A DNA stretch of 64,000 bases from Marinitoga lauensis (GTDB lineage: Bacteria; Thermotogota; Thermotogae; Petrotogales; Petrotogaceae), in contig NZ_QHLX01000007.1 of the NCBI RefSeq assembly GCF_004135675.1, forward strand, positions 1 through 64,000, in the 5' to 3' direction. Position 1 is the first letter of the stretch. Each line of letters opens with the position of its first letter. Positions 1 to 8,971 of this stretch are shown piece by piece. Under the pieces are notes generated by a model. The model saw only the letters and a list, made by a program, of their open reading frames with translations. It did not search any database and was not told where the DNA came from. A program made the position numbers and the translations under genes.

Positions 1-728
1 GAAATATTCCTAATATAGTTATAACTTCATCAATTGGATGTCCCTTTAAATGTACATATTGTGTAACTCCAAGAATGTGGAAATATCAAAAAAGAAGTAT
101 AAGAAATATAATTACCGGACTTGAAAAAATTCTTCAAAAGAAGCCTGTAGAAGATGTAGTATTTTTTGATGATGCTTTTTTAATACACCATCAAAAAGAA
201 GAATTATTAAAAGAACTTTCAAAATTTGACGTTAGATATCACCTTCCAAATGGAATACATGCTCGTTTAGTTGATAAAAAAATTGCGAAGTTGTTTGCTA
301 AGGCCAATTTTAAAGTTATAAAATTAGGATATGAAACATCAGATGAAGAAATGCAGATAAAAACTGGTGGAAAAGTTACAAATGAAGATTTAGTAAAAGC
401 TGCAAATTATCTTTTAAATGAAGGATTAAATGAAACATCAGCATATATTATGGCAAATTTACCAGGCCAAAAAGTTGAAGATGTTTTAAGAGGAATAGAT
501 TTTTGTTTTGATTTAGGGATAATTCCATCAGTAAATGAATTTACACCAATTCCAAATACTCCGCAATATATGGATTTAGTTTCCAGAGGATGGTTGGAAA
601 TTGATACAGATCCACTTCTTTTAAACAATTCTTTTTTACCATATTGGTGGGAATATGGTATGAGTGTTGATGAAATTGAGAAAATAAAAGCTTATTTACG
701 CGATAAAAAAGCGGAAAGAGGGAATTAA
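1..728 (+). CDS. Radical SAM protein, 5' end outside the window
   Basis: The reading frame is open from the first bases (codons begin at position 3) and ends at the TAA at 726-728. Near the start it reads GCPFKCTYC, the CxxxCxxC motif that binds the radical-SAM 4Fe-4S cluster. Further on come a glycine-rich strand (KLGYETSDEE) and an ANLPGQ segment of the kind seen in the (beta/alpha) barrel of Elp3/MiaB-like enzymes. The motif lies so close to the window edge that an upstream domain, perhaps cobalamin-binding, is probably missing. The substrate cannot be told from this part. The next gene starts 2 bases after its stop, so they are probably co-transcribed. Confidence 0.8.
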   Translation, partial: NIPNIVITSSIGCPFKCTYCVTPRMWKYQKRSIRNIITGLEKILQKKPVEDVVFFDDAFLIHHQKEELLKELSKFDVRYHLPNGIHARLVDKKIAKLFAKANFKVIKLGYETSDEEMQIKTGGKVTNEDLVKAANYLLNEGLNETSAYIMANLPGQKVEDVLRGIDFCFDLGIIPSVNEFTPIPNTPQYMDLVSRGWLEIDTDPLLLNNSFLPYWWEYGMSVDEIEKIKAYLRDKKAERGN

Positions 729-729
729 G

Positions 730-1080
730 ATGGAAGAAAATTCTGAAGAAATAAAAAATTTGATAGAAGATTTAAATAAAATAGAAAATTTAATAGATAG
801 AATTATTGTAAATGGCGATTTTGAAACGTTACCAAAAATTTTAGACCAGAGAAAAAAGATTTTAGAAAAAATGACAAATTTTTCATCAAATGAACTAATT
901 CAAAATCGTATAGATAAGTTATTGAAAATAGATGAAGCAAGAATAAATACAATAAAAAATGAAATGGAAAAAATTAAAAGTCAGTTAAAAACAACAAATA
1001 TAGGTAAGAAAGCTATTAAACATGGTTATATGAAAATACAGGAAGAATTTACAAGACGAAAATTTAATTCTAATGGGTAG
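730..1080 (+). CDS. Small coiled-coil protein, possibly FliT/FlgN-like flagellar chaperone
   Basis: A 116-residue, highly charged, all-helical protein with heptad-like Leu/Ile spacing and no membrane segment. Its layout (helix, a short DFETLPKILDQRKKIL segment, then a C-terminal helix ending GKKAIKHGY) resembles FliT-type flagellar export chaperones in length and pattern. This is a resemblance only, with no diagnostic residue. It starts 2 bases after the preceding stop and is followed 9 bases later by the MoxR-type ATPase, so the three look like one operon. It could instead be an unrelated small coiled-coil protein. Confidence 0.5.
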   Translation: MEENSEEIKNLIEDLNKIENLIDRIIVNGDFETLPKILDQRKKILEKMTNFSSNELIQNRIDKLLKIDEARINTIKNEMEKIKSQLKTTNIGKKAIKHGYMKIQEEFTRRKFNSNG

Positions 1081-1089
1081 GTGATCTGA

Positions 1090-2178
1090 ATGAAGCCAAG
1101 TGATATAAAATTTTTATCAAAGAAAATTATGGAATCAGGAGAAATTCCTTTAATATGGGGACATTTTGGTGTTGGTAAAACGGATATTGCACGTGATATA
1201 GCCAGAGAAACAAATCGTGAGTTAATTATATTGGTTATATCTCAAATGGAACCAGGTGATTTAATAGGATTACCTTCAAGAAGTGAAGAAAAGACTGTTT
1301 TTTTAAAACCGGATTGGTGGCCTGAAAAGGATAATACAATTATAATGATAGATGAGATAAATAGAGCTCACAGATCTATTAGAAATGCTATAATGCAACT
1401 ATTATTAGACAGAAGAATACATAATCATATTTTGCCAGAAGGAACATGGATAATGGCTGCAGCCAATCCACCAGATGATGATTATGATCAGGTGGATTTA
1501 ATTACAGATCCTGCATTTATGTCCAGATTTTTTCATTTGAGTTTAAATCCGGAAGTAAATGAATGGACTCTTTGGGCAAAAGAACAACAGGTAACTGATG
1601 AAATTATATCCTTTATAAAGGAATATCCAGAATTTATTTCCAATGGTAAAAGTGTATCATTTAGATTAGATTTAAAGCCCAGTCCAAGAAGTTGGTATAA
1701 ATTGGGGAGGGTTTTAAATAATCTTTCAAAAGATGAAATTAAAGAATATGCATATATATTATCTTCAGGAATTGTTGGTCCAGAAGCTGCCAGGACATTT
1801 GTGAATTATCTTGAAAATAAAAGTAATTTACCTACTCCTGAAAAAGTACTTTATGATTTAAATGATAATTTGATAAATAGAATAAAAACTATGAGTATAG
1901 ACGAAAGAAATTCTATAATATTAAGAATAAACAAATACTTTGAAAATCTTGAAGAAGATGAAATGGTGAAAATATTGGATAATTCTGAACATAAATTAAT
2001 AGCACGAAATATAAAAGACTTATCTTCCGTTATTTCAAAAGATTCAGCATATTCAATTTTAAGAAGTATAGATCATTATGCAAATAAGAATAAAGGTTTA
2101 AAAAAAGCATTTTTTGAAAAGTTGTTTGAAGAGTTGGCTATTGTTTTAGATAATGTAAAGTGGTTAGAGGAGATTTAA
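1090..2178 (+). CDS. MoxR-type AAA+ ATPase
   Basis: A 362-residue AAA+ ATPase of the MoxR/AAA_5 type. Walker A is GHFGVGKT (about residues 24-31) and Walker B is IIMIDEINRA (about 80-89). The sensor 1 region reads MAAANPP. A PSPRSW segment in the C-terminal half resembles the lid region of MoxR proteins. Members of the family usually act with VWA-domain partners to insert cofactors or remodel proteins. No VWA gene follows here; the next gene is an aldolase after a 56-base gap. The start ATG has a Shine-Dalgarno-like AGGTGAT just upstream. Confidence 0.82.
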   Translation: MKPSDIKFLSKKIMESGEIPLIWGHFGVGKTDIARDIARETNRELIILVISQMEPGDLIGLPSRSEEKTVFLKPDWWPEKDNTIIMIDEINRAHRSIRNAIMQLLLDRRIHNHILPEGTWIMAAANPPDDDYDQVDLITDPAFMSRFFHLSLNPEVNEWTLWAKEQQVTDEIISFIKEYPEFISNGKSVSFRLDLKPSPRSWYKLGRVLNNLSKDEIKEYAYILSSGIVGPEAARTFVNYLENKSNLPTPEKVLYDLNDNLINRIKTMSIDERNSIILRINKYFENLEEDEMVKILDNSEHKLIARNIKDLSSVISKDSAYSILRSIDHYANKNKGLKKAFFEKLFEELAIVLDNVKWLEEI

Positions 2179-2234
2179 CAGTATTATGATATAATTAATT
2201 TGAATTATAATATTACTCGTTGGGAGGGGTTAAA

Positions 2235-3182
2235 GTGCCTTATGTAGATACTAAAGTTATTTTAGAACATGCTGATAAACATGGATATGGTGTTCCAGCT
2301 TTAAATATTAACAACCTTGAATTTTTACATTATATAATTGAAGCTGGAATAAAAATGAGATCACCTGTTATAATAGAAACAAGTCAGGGTGCGATGAAAT
2401 ATGCTGGAAATGGTGATTTTAGAAAAGGTGCAGAAATTTTTGTAAAAATGGTAAAAACATTTGCAGATGCAGCAGACATTCCTGTTGCATTACATCTTGA
2501 TCATGGAAAAAGCTTTGAATATATCGTTGCAGCAATTAAAGCAGGATATTCTTCTGTAATGATCGATGCTTCAGAGTATCCTTTTGAAGAAAATATGAAA
2601 ATTACAAAAGAAATTGTAAAAATTGCTCATGCGGCAGGTGTATCAGTTGAAGCAGAATTAGGACAATTGGCTGGAGTAGAAGATGAAGCAGTTGCAGCAG
2701 AAAATGTTTTAGTAAATCCTGAAGAAGCAAAAATTTTTGTAGAAGAAACGGATGTTGATTTCTTAGCTCCTGCAGTAGGAACATCACACGGTGCATTTAA
2801 ATTTAAAGGTGAAGCGAAGATAGATTATGATAGAATCAAAAAAGTTAAAGAATATGTAAAAAGACCATTAGTATTACATGGCGCATCATCAGTAGTTCCT
2901 GAATTTGTTGAAATTGCAGAAAAACATGGTGCAGATTTTGGTGGAGCTAAAGGTGTTCCAGCAGATATTTTAAGAGAAGCTGTTAAATGTGGAATTAATA
3001 AAGTTAATACAGATACAGATTTAAGAATAGCTTTTGTAGCTGGATTAAGAGAATTCTTAAATGGAAATCCAAAAGAATTTGATCCAAGAAAATATTTCAA
3101 ATTAGCAAGAGAATATACAATAAAGGTTATAACAGATAGAATGGAAGTTCTTGGCTCAGCAGGAAAAGCAGACTTATTCTAA
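2235..3182 (+). CDS. fba: Class II fructose-1,6-bisphosphate aldolase
   Basis: Catalyses reversible cleavage of fructose-1,6-bisphosphate to dihydroxyacetone phosphate and glyceraldehyde-3-phosphate in glycolysis and gluconeogenesis. Class II (metal-dependent) features are visible: the LHLDHG motif with the catalytic Asp and a zinc-ligand His, VGTSHGAFK, LVLHGASS (another His ligand), and the phosphate-binding NTDTDLR segment near the C terminus. Length, about 315 residues, is normal. A longer frame opens at TTG 2220, but GTG 2235 is preferred: the ribosome-binding site GGGAGGGG (2222-2229) would otherwise lie inside the coding region. A strong terminator follows, so transcription probably ends here. 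Confidence 0.95.
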   Translation: MPYVDTKVILEHADKHGYGVPALNINNLEFLHYIIEAGIKMRSPVIIETSQGAMKYAGNGDFRKGAEIFVKMVKTFADAADIPVALHLDHGKSFEYIVAAIKAGYSSVMIDASEYPFEENMKITKEIVKIAHAAGVSVEAELGQLAGVEDEAVAAENVLVNPEEAKIFVEETDVDFLAPAVGTSHGAFKFKGEAKIDYDRIKKVKEYVKRPLVLHGASSVVPEFVEIAEKHGADFGGAKGVPADILREAVKCGINKVNTDTDLRIAFVAGLREFLNGNPKEFDPRKYFKLAREYTIKVITDRMEVLGSAGKADLF

Positions 3183-3191
3183 TATAATCTA

Positions 3192-3219
3192 AATCCCGGA
3201 AATTTTTCCGGGATTTTTG
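3192..3219 (+). terminator. Rho-independent terminator after fba
   Basis: AATCCCGGAA and TTCCGGGATT form a 10-bp stem around a short T loop, followed by a T-run. It lies 9 bases after the aldolase stop. Confidence 0.9.
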
Positions 3220-3253
3220 CATTTTAACAATAAAAAGTAGGGTGATGGGAAAA

Positions 3254-5835
3254 ATGAAGAAAATGGCATTGTTTTTATTTATTATTTTAGTTACTATAAT
3301 ATCTTTTGGAATTGATTACCAACTTATAAAAAGAAATGAATTTATATTGGATAACATAAAAAAATACGCAGAAGAAAATTGGCCTAAAGTGGAAACTAAA
3401 AATTTAATAATCTATTTTGAAAAGGACAATAAATTTTCAAAATACGCCTGGATTGTAGCCCAAAGAGAACAAAAATTTCTTGATGAAATGTTTGATTTTT
3501 TAATATAAGAAATGTGAGGAAAAAAGTGAAGGTATTTATTTTAAAAGATAATGAATTAAGTTCAATAGTGAAGGTAGAAGGGTTAGCAACTCGAGGAGAA
3601 TATATTTATACCACACCATGGGCGTTAAGACATGAACTGGTTCATTTTGTTGAATCACAATTTCCTTATGAAAAGTATAGAGAGAATTATAAAAAAGAAA
3701 AGATTAATTCTGAAATATTGGTGGAAGCAATACCGCAATACTTCTCTACAGAGTATTCAACATCATATTTGAAATTTATTTTTAAATATGGGAAAAAACT
3801 GAATTTTGATAATTCAGAAGATATATTGAATGAAATGGAAGAAAAGAATAATATTTATAGATATGGACCATCATTTTTTGAATATTTATTGAGTAAATAT
3901 TCTATTGAAGAAATAAAAAATTTATATGTGAATTTATTTACCAATGTTGAAGAAATAACAGGTATGACTTTTGATGAATTAATTGTAGATTGGATAAAAT
4001 GGATAAAAAGTTATAAAAATAATGACTTTAAGGGAATATTTGCGTACTATTATTTTTATTATCTTTATTATGATAATTATATAGTTCCAAATATAGAACT
4101 CCAAAATATTTACAATTTTAAAACAGATAAAAAAGTTGCTGTATATGGTAATGATATTATCAGACATATTAATAATTATATAGAAATAATAAATCCTATA
4201 GAAAAAGAATATAAATTATTTAAAGGTAGCTATATTTTAGATGAAAATGAAAAGTATGTAATTACATATGATGTTTTTTCTGATATTTTTGAATTAAAAA
4301 TTTATGATAGGAAAACACAAAAATTATTAGATGTTTTTACACTTGAGAATTATAAAAATAATTTTCCTATGGGTAAAATTATAGATAATTTTATAACTAT
4401 TTCAAATGGAAAATTATTGTTTTTTTATAATTTGCAGGCAAAAAAGATTGAAAAAACTATTCCATATAAAAATATTGAAACGATAAAAAATATAGATGAT
4501 AAAATTATAATTGGAAAATCTGATGGGACATTAGATATAATAAAAAATTATAATATTCAAAACACTATAAAAATTTCAAATTGGTTTATAAAAAAGGTGC
4601 TTTCAACTGAAAAATATTTGATAATAACATCAGGGTTTAATAAAATAACTTTTCTGGATAAAAATACATATGAAATAGTAAAAGTTTTACGTCCTGAAAA
4701 CGATTATATTAGTGCTACAACTTCAAAAAATAATTATCTTTATGTATTATATTTATCAGGAAAAATATTAAAAATAGATCTGAATAATTTTAACATAGTA
4801 AGGTCTATTAATGTAGGTAGAATTGCATATCCTGAAATGGGATATTTAACAGATAAGCTATTTGTTAAATACATAGATGGATATTTAAGATTTTATTCTC
4901 TTGATAATGATATTGAAGAGAATAGAAAATATTATAGAAAGTTCAGAAATTTAAAATCATTTTCCGATTATATAGAAAATGAAGAAAGTTTTTATGAATC
5001 AGATGATGTTATAGTTTCTTATACTAAAATTGGGGATTATGAGATTATAGAAAATGAGTTTTGTGAAGTTACTGTAAAAAAGAACAGTAAAGAAATATTA
5101 AATATCGAATTATATGATTATATTAGCAATATAAAAATAGAAAATGATAAATTATTTATTTCCACAGAAGATGGTGAAATAAGATTATATGATTTAAAAA
5201 ATAAAAAATTACTTTTTAAAAAACAAACATATCAAGTAGCGGGAGATTTTGATGGAGAATATATATATTATGGGAATAAAAACAGAGAAATAGTAAAATA
5301 TGATTATAATACAGGTAAGGAAATAAAAAAATATTATGGGAGTTCTGGATATATAGTAGAAGTAAAAAAAGATTCAGGTAGTAAAATTATAATATCATAT
5401 TATTCAAAAGATAAATTCAGGAATTTTAGTAATACTCCATCTAATAAAATAATTCTTCACTATGATGATAATGGGAATTATTTTAAAAGCATAATTACAA
5501 CATATCCTATAAAGAAAATAAAGGTTTTAAAAGATAAAAATAAGATACTTGTTGAAGATACCGAGTCAAATTTATTTATATATAACTTATTAAATAGTAA
5601 TATGGAAAAAATAATTCATCATCCTTTTAGGAAAATTAAATCGATAGATATAAATAATGAAAAAATAATATTAACAGATGGGAAGTTTATAATAATAAAA
5701 GATTTAAAAAGCAATAAAGAAGTTGGAAAATATTTAATTGATAGTGGTTATATTAATTTTGTAAAATGGATTTCCGAAAATGAATTTATATATATTCAGG
5801 AATATAAAATATATAAAGTTAAATTATATCAATAA
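3254..5835 (+). CDS. Exported metallopeptidase-like protein with beta-propeller-like C-terminal half (one frame break)
   Basis: Two frames (to 3508 and from 3514) join as one protein if one T is added in the T6 run at 3496-3501. The N terminus (MKKMALFLFIILVTIISFGI) is a signal peptide or membrane anchor, so the product probably acts outside the cytoplasm. A gluzincin-like HELVHFVE sits about 30 residues into the second part, with a downstream VEAIPQYFSTEY that could carry the third metal ligand. From about residue 260 the protein becomes a long series of beta-strand repeats (IYDRKTQKL, LYDLKNKKL, KYDYNTGKE), as in WD40/PQQ-like propellers. Substrate unknown. Start 3254 was chosen for its spacing to AGGGTGAT. 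Confidence 0.7.
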
Positions 5836-5844
5836 TGAAATGAG

Positions 5845-6456
5845 GTGATTGAAATATATTTTTCAATATTAAAACCAGTAGAAACAACGATAAAAGTAAA
5901 ACGTTCAGAGTTTATTGGTAATATAAAAAAAGTAGATACAGAAGAAGAAGCGAAAGAATTTATAAAAGAAATATCTTCAAAGTATCGAAATGCTACGCAT
6001 AATTGTTGGGCATATAAAGTGAAAAATAATAAATTTAATTATTCTGATGATGGGGAACCATCTGGAACAGCTGGAAAACCTATATTTGGTATTATTGAAA
6101 AATATAATTTAATAAATGTTGCAATAGTAGTAACTCGATATTTTGGTGGAGTAAAACTCGGAGTAAGAGGATTAATAGATGCATATTCACAATGTGCAGA
6201 AGAAACTGTATTGAAATCCAGGATAGGAAAGTATCTCGATTTAAAAATATATAAGATAAAAACCGATTATTCAAAATATGCAGAAATTGAGAGATTATTA
6301 AAAAGATTAAAAGGATGGAAAATAGTAAATCAGGAATTTATGGCAGATGTAAAGTTTGAAATTGCAATAGAAGAAGATAAAGAAAGTGAAATAATAGAAA
6401 TATTAAAAAATAAAGGGAATATAGAATATTTAAGAACTGAAGAAATTGGAATGTAA
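5845..6456 (+). CDS. yigZ: YigZ/IMPACT family protein
   Basis: A full-length (203-residue) member of the YigZ/IMPACT (UPF0029) family. The N-terminal domain has the family motifs: KRSEFIG, ATHNCWAY, DDGEPSGTAGKP and VVTRYFGGVKLGVRGL. The C-terminal part is the RNA-binding-like ferredoxin fold. The bacterial role is poorly defined, possibly linked to translation. The start is uncertain: GTG 5845 is the in-frame candidate but lies inside the AGGTGATT that would normally be the ribosome-binding site. The last 264 bases are copied at 8519-8782 because an insertion sequence landed at its 3' end. Confidence 0.9.
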   Translation: MIEIYFSILKPVETTIKVKRSEFIGNIKKVDTEEEAKEFIKEISSKYRNATHNCWAYKVKNNKFNYSDDGEPSGTAGKPIFGIIEKYNLINVAIVVTRYFGGVKLGVRGLIDAYSQCAEETVLKSRIGKYLDLKIYKIKTDYSKYAEIERLLKRLKGWKIVNQEFMADVKFEIAIEEDKESEIIEILKNKGNIEYLRTEEIGM

Positions 6457-6590
6457 CATTCTTCCTCTTTATAAATTCCGAACCTGTTTCTGGTTCGGAA
6501 TGATTAAAATTAGTGCCTATGTTATTATTTTTTTCACTCATAGAGGAGGAGTTACATAAAATATTACAGGCTACCATTATTTCCTTTTTT
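6193..6590. repeat. Left copy of 398-bp direct repeat flanking the insertion sequence
   Basis: Identical as far as I compared it with 8519-8916. It begins inside yigZ (TGTGCAGAAG) and runs through the yigZ stop and the downstream hairpin to a T6 run. The two copies directly abut the two ends of the IS element, as expected for a target-site duplication. Confidence 0.92.
6475..6501 (+). terminator. Hairpin after yigZ
   Basis: ATTCCGAACC and GGTTCGGAAT form a perfect 10-bp stem around a 7-base loop, 18 bases after the yigZ stop. It lacks a T-run, so it may be a weak terminator or RNA-stabilising hairpin. The second copy is at 8801-8827, within the duplicated segment. Confidence 0.5.
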
Positions 6591-6604
6591 CCTGCCTTTG
6601 ACAG
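6591..6604 (+). repeat. Left terminal inverted repeat of the IS
   Basis: CCTGCCTTTGACAG. It matches the reverse complement of the right end at 11 of 14 positions, including CCTG and TTTGACA. Confidence 0.8.
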
Positions 6605-6784
6605 CAATTTGGCGATTTTAAGGGAAATGGAACGGTAGAATGCGGGTTTGAGGCGTGTATTTTTCAGGAAGTCGAAAAATTGTGTGGCTAACTTTTGTTA
6701 CAGAGAATTAACTATAATTAGTAATATATTAGTCCTTTTGGTGGTATAATATATATGACAACCACTGAAAGGAGATGTTTTAAA

Positions 6785-8378
6785 ATGTATCCTAAAATAT
6801 CAAAAGTGAAAGGAAAAAGATATTTAAGGATAATGGAAAGCAAAAGAGAAAATGGAAAAGTGAAACAGCATACAGTAATAAATTTTGGAAATATAGATAA
6901 GTATAGTAAAAAAGATATAACAAAACTTGTAGATAGTCTTTTTAAAATATTTGAAATAGATGAATATGAAAAAATAGAAGATGATTTAATGGAAGAAATA
7001 GCAAGAAGAAATTACGGAGCCAAAGTAATAGTAAATAAGATATTTGAAAGATATGAGATGAAAAGATATTTTGAAAGACTGGATAAAGAAATAAAATACA
7101 ATGCAGAAGAAATGTTAAAAATAATGGTGATGAATAGAATAGTAGAACCGAAGAGTAAATTGGGAATATTTAATAATTTAGAGTATTTTGGATATAACAA
7201 AGTGGAAGTTAAAAAGAAAAAGACCTGGAAGAAAAAGATGTAATGTTGCACTGGTTATACAGAACATTGGATATATTAGCAGATAATAAAGAGTCGATAG
7301 AAAAACATATGTATAATCAAAGGATAAGTTTGTTTAATACAACGGTAGATTTAGTATTTTACGATGTAACAACATTAGCGTTTGAAACACAACAAACAAA
7401 TGAAATATTACAAATGGGATATTCAAAGGATAAGAAATTTAATGAGTCGCAAGTAGTATTAGGGATGTCAATAGATCAGGATAGAATGCCAGTTAGTTTT
7501 GATATATATGCAGGAAATACATTTGAAGGGCATACATTTAAAGATTCAATAGAAAAAATGAAAAAAGAATATCAATTAGGAAAAGTAATAGTAGTAGCAG
7601 ATAGAGGAATGATGAGTAAAAAAAATATAGAAGTAGTAGAAAATTCTAATTATGAATTCATAGTAGGAAAATCAATAAAACAGTTAAAAAAAGTAAATAT
7701 ATTTGAAGGAGAATTCATAGAAATAGCAAAAGGAATAAAATATAGAGAAGTAGAATATGAAAATAAAAGATTACTCATAATATATTCAGAAGAAAGAGCT
7801 AAAAAAGACAGAGCAGATAGACTACGATTAATAGAAAAAGCGAAAAAAATGTTAGAAGAAGGAAATATAGATTCCAAAAGTAAAAGAGGAGCGAAAAAAT
7901 ATTTAAAAGAACAGAACAAACAAAATTATATATTGGACATAGAAAAAATAGAAAATGATGAAAAATACGATGGATACTATGGAATAATAACAAACACAAA
8001 ACTATCTCCAAAAGAAATATTAGAACAATATCATACATTATGGAAAGTAGAAGAAACATTCAGAACATTAAAAAATTATCTTGAAACAAGACCGGTATTT
8101 CATTGGACACCGAAAAGAATAAAAGGACATATTGTAATGAGTTTCATATCTTACATAATTCAAAGAACATTAGAATTAGAACTGGAAAAAAATAATATTG
8201 AATACTCTCATGAAAAAATAAGAGAAGCTATAAAAAAATGGAATACTCTGAAATAAGATTAAAAGACAAATTATTTGCATTAAGAGCCAATTTAAACGAT
8301 TTTCAAAAAGCCATATTAAAAACATTAAAAATAGAAAAACCGAAAAAAATGATGGAATTAGATGAATTTAAAAAATAA
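6785..8378 (+). CDS. IS1634 family transposase (two frame breaks)
   Basis: Three frames join into one DDE transposase of about 530 residues if one A is added near 7215 and one near 8237, both in A-rich runs. The N terminus (MYPKISKVKGKRYLRI) and the catalytic blocks are typical of the IS1634/IS4-related group: FYDVTTLAFET (first Asp), VVADRGMMSKKN (second Asp), and a C-terminal YHTLWKVEETFRTLK (Glu in a Y-x-x-x-W-x-x-E-x-x-F-R context). ATG 6785 follows the ribosome-binding site AAAGGAGATG; the upstream ATG 6755 would overlap it. As breaks also occur in essential genes here, this copy may really be intact and active. Confidence 0.88.
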
Positions 8379-8504
8379 TCTCCTAAAACACGCATGAAAA
8401 GCCAAAAAGGAGGATGTGTGTGGCTAATTTCTCTTTTTATAAAAAGTTAACAATAGCTATTTTTTTGAATAATTCTACTTTTTAGAATTTTGTTGATAAT
8501 AATA

Positions 8505-8518
8505 GTGTCAAACTCAGG
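8505..8518 (-). repeat. Right terminal inverted repeat of the IS
   Basis: The reverse complement reads CCTGAGTTTGACAC, pairing with the left end. It directly abuts the second 398-bp repeat copy. Confidence 0.8.
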
Positions 8519-8782
8519 TGTGCAGAAGAAACTGTATTGAAATCCAGGATAGGAAAGTATCTCGATTTAAAAATATATAAGATAAAAACCGATTATTCAA
8601 AATATGCAGAAATTGAGAGATTATTAAAAAGATTAAAAGGATGGAAAATAGTAAATCAGGAATTTATGGCAGATGTAAAGTTTGAAATTGCAATAGAAGA
8701 AGATAAAGAAAGTGAAATAATAGAAATATTAAAAAATAAAGGGAATATAGAATATTTAAGAACTGAAGAAATTGGAATGTAA
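8519..8782 (+). pseudogene. 3' fragment of yigZ created by target duplication
   Basis: Encodes the last 87 residues of YigZ, identical to the C terminus of the full copy at 5845-6456. It has no ribosome-binding site and no N-terminal IMPACT domain. It is a by-product of IS insertion and should not be counted as a gene. Confidence 0.93.
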
Positions 8783-8916
8783 CATTCTTCCTCTTTATAA
8801 ATTCCGAACCTGTTTCTGGTTCGGAATGATTAAAATTAGTGCCTATGTTATTATTTTTTTCACTCATAGAGGAGGAGTTACATAAAATATTACAGGCTAC
8901 CATTATTTCCTTTTTT
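8519..8916. repeat. Right copy of 398-bp direct repeat
   Basis: The offset to the left copy is a constant 2326 bases. It contains the last 264 bases of yigZ and the following hairpin. Beyond 8916 the sequence continues as the original flank toward the AAA-ATPase gene. Confidence 0.92.
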
Positions 8917-8971
8917 AATACCACTATTCTATCTGTTTTTTCTATTTCGCTTACGTCATGACTCGCCAATA

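Larger units (their letters stand above)
6591..8518 (+). mobile_element. IS1634-type insertion sequence, 1928 bp
   Basis: The element occupies exactly the sequence between the two 398-bp repeats. Its ends form imperfect terminal inverted repeats: CCTGCCTTTGACAG at the left and CCTGAGTTTGACAC as the reverse complement of the right. It contains one transposase gene read left to right. IS1634 of Mycoplasma is known for long, variable target duplications (tens to hundreds of bases), which matches the flanking repeats. The ends share a TGTGTGGCTAA motif in direct orientation (near 6681 and 8420), possibly a transposase-binding site. Confidence 0.9.

Noticed and set aside
6785-8378. Transposase as a decayed pseudogene
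   Set aside because: Its two breaks are of the same missing-base kind as those in essential genes, so decay cannot be concluded.
8664-8969. A 101-residue minus-strand ORF downstream of the AAA-ATPase gene
   Set aside because: It lies mostly antisense to the duplicated yigZ fragment, has no ribosome-binding site, and part of it recurs in the other repeat copy.
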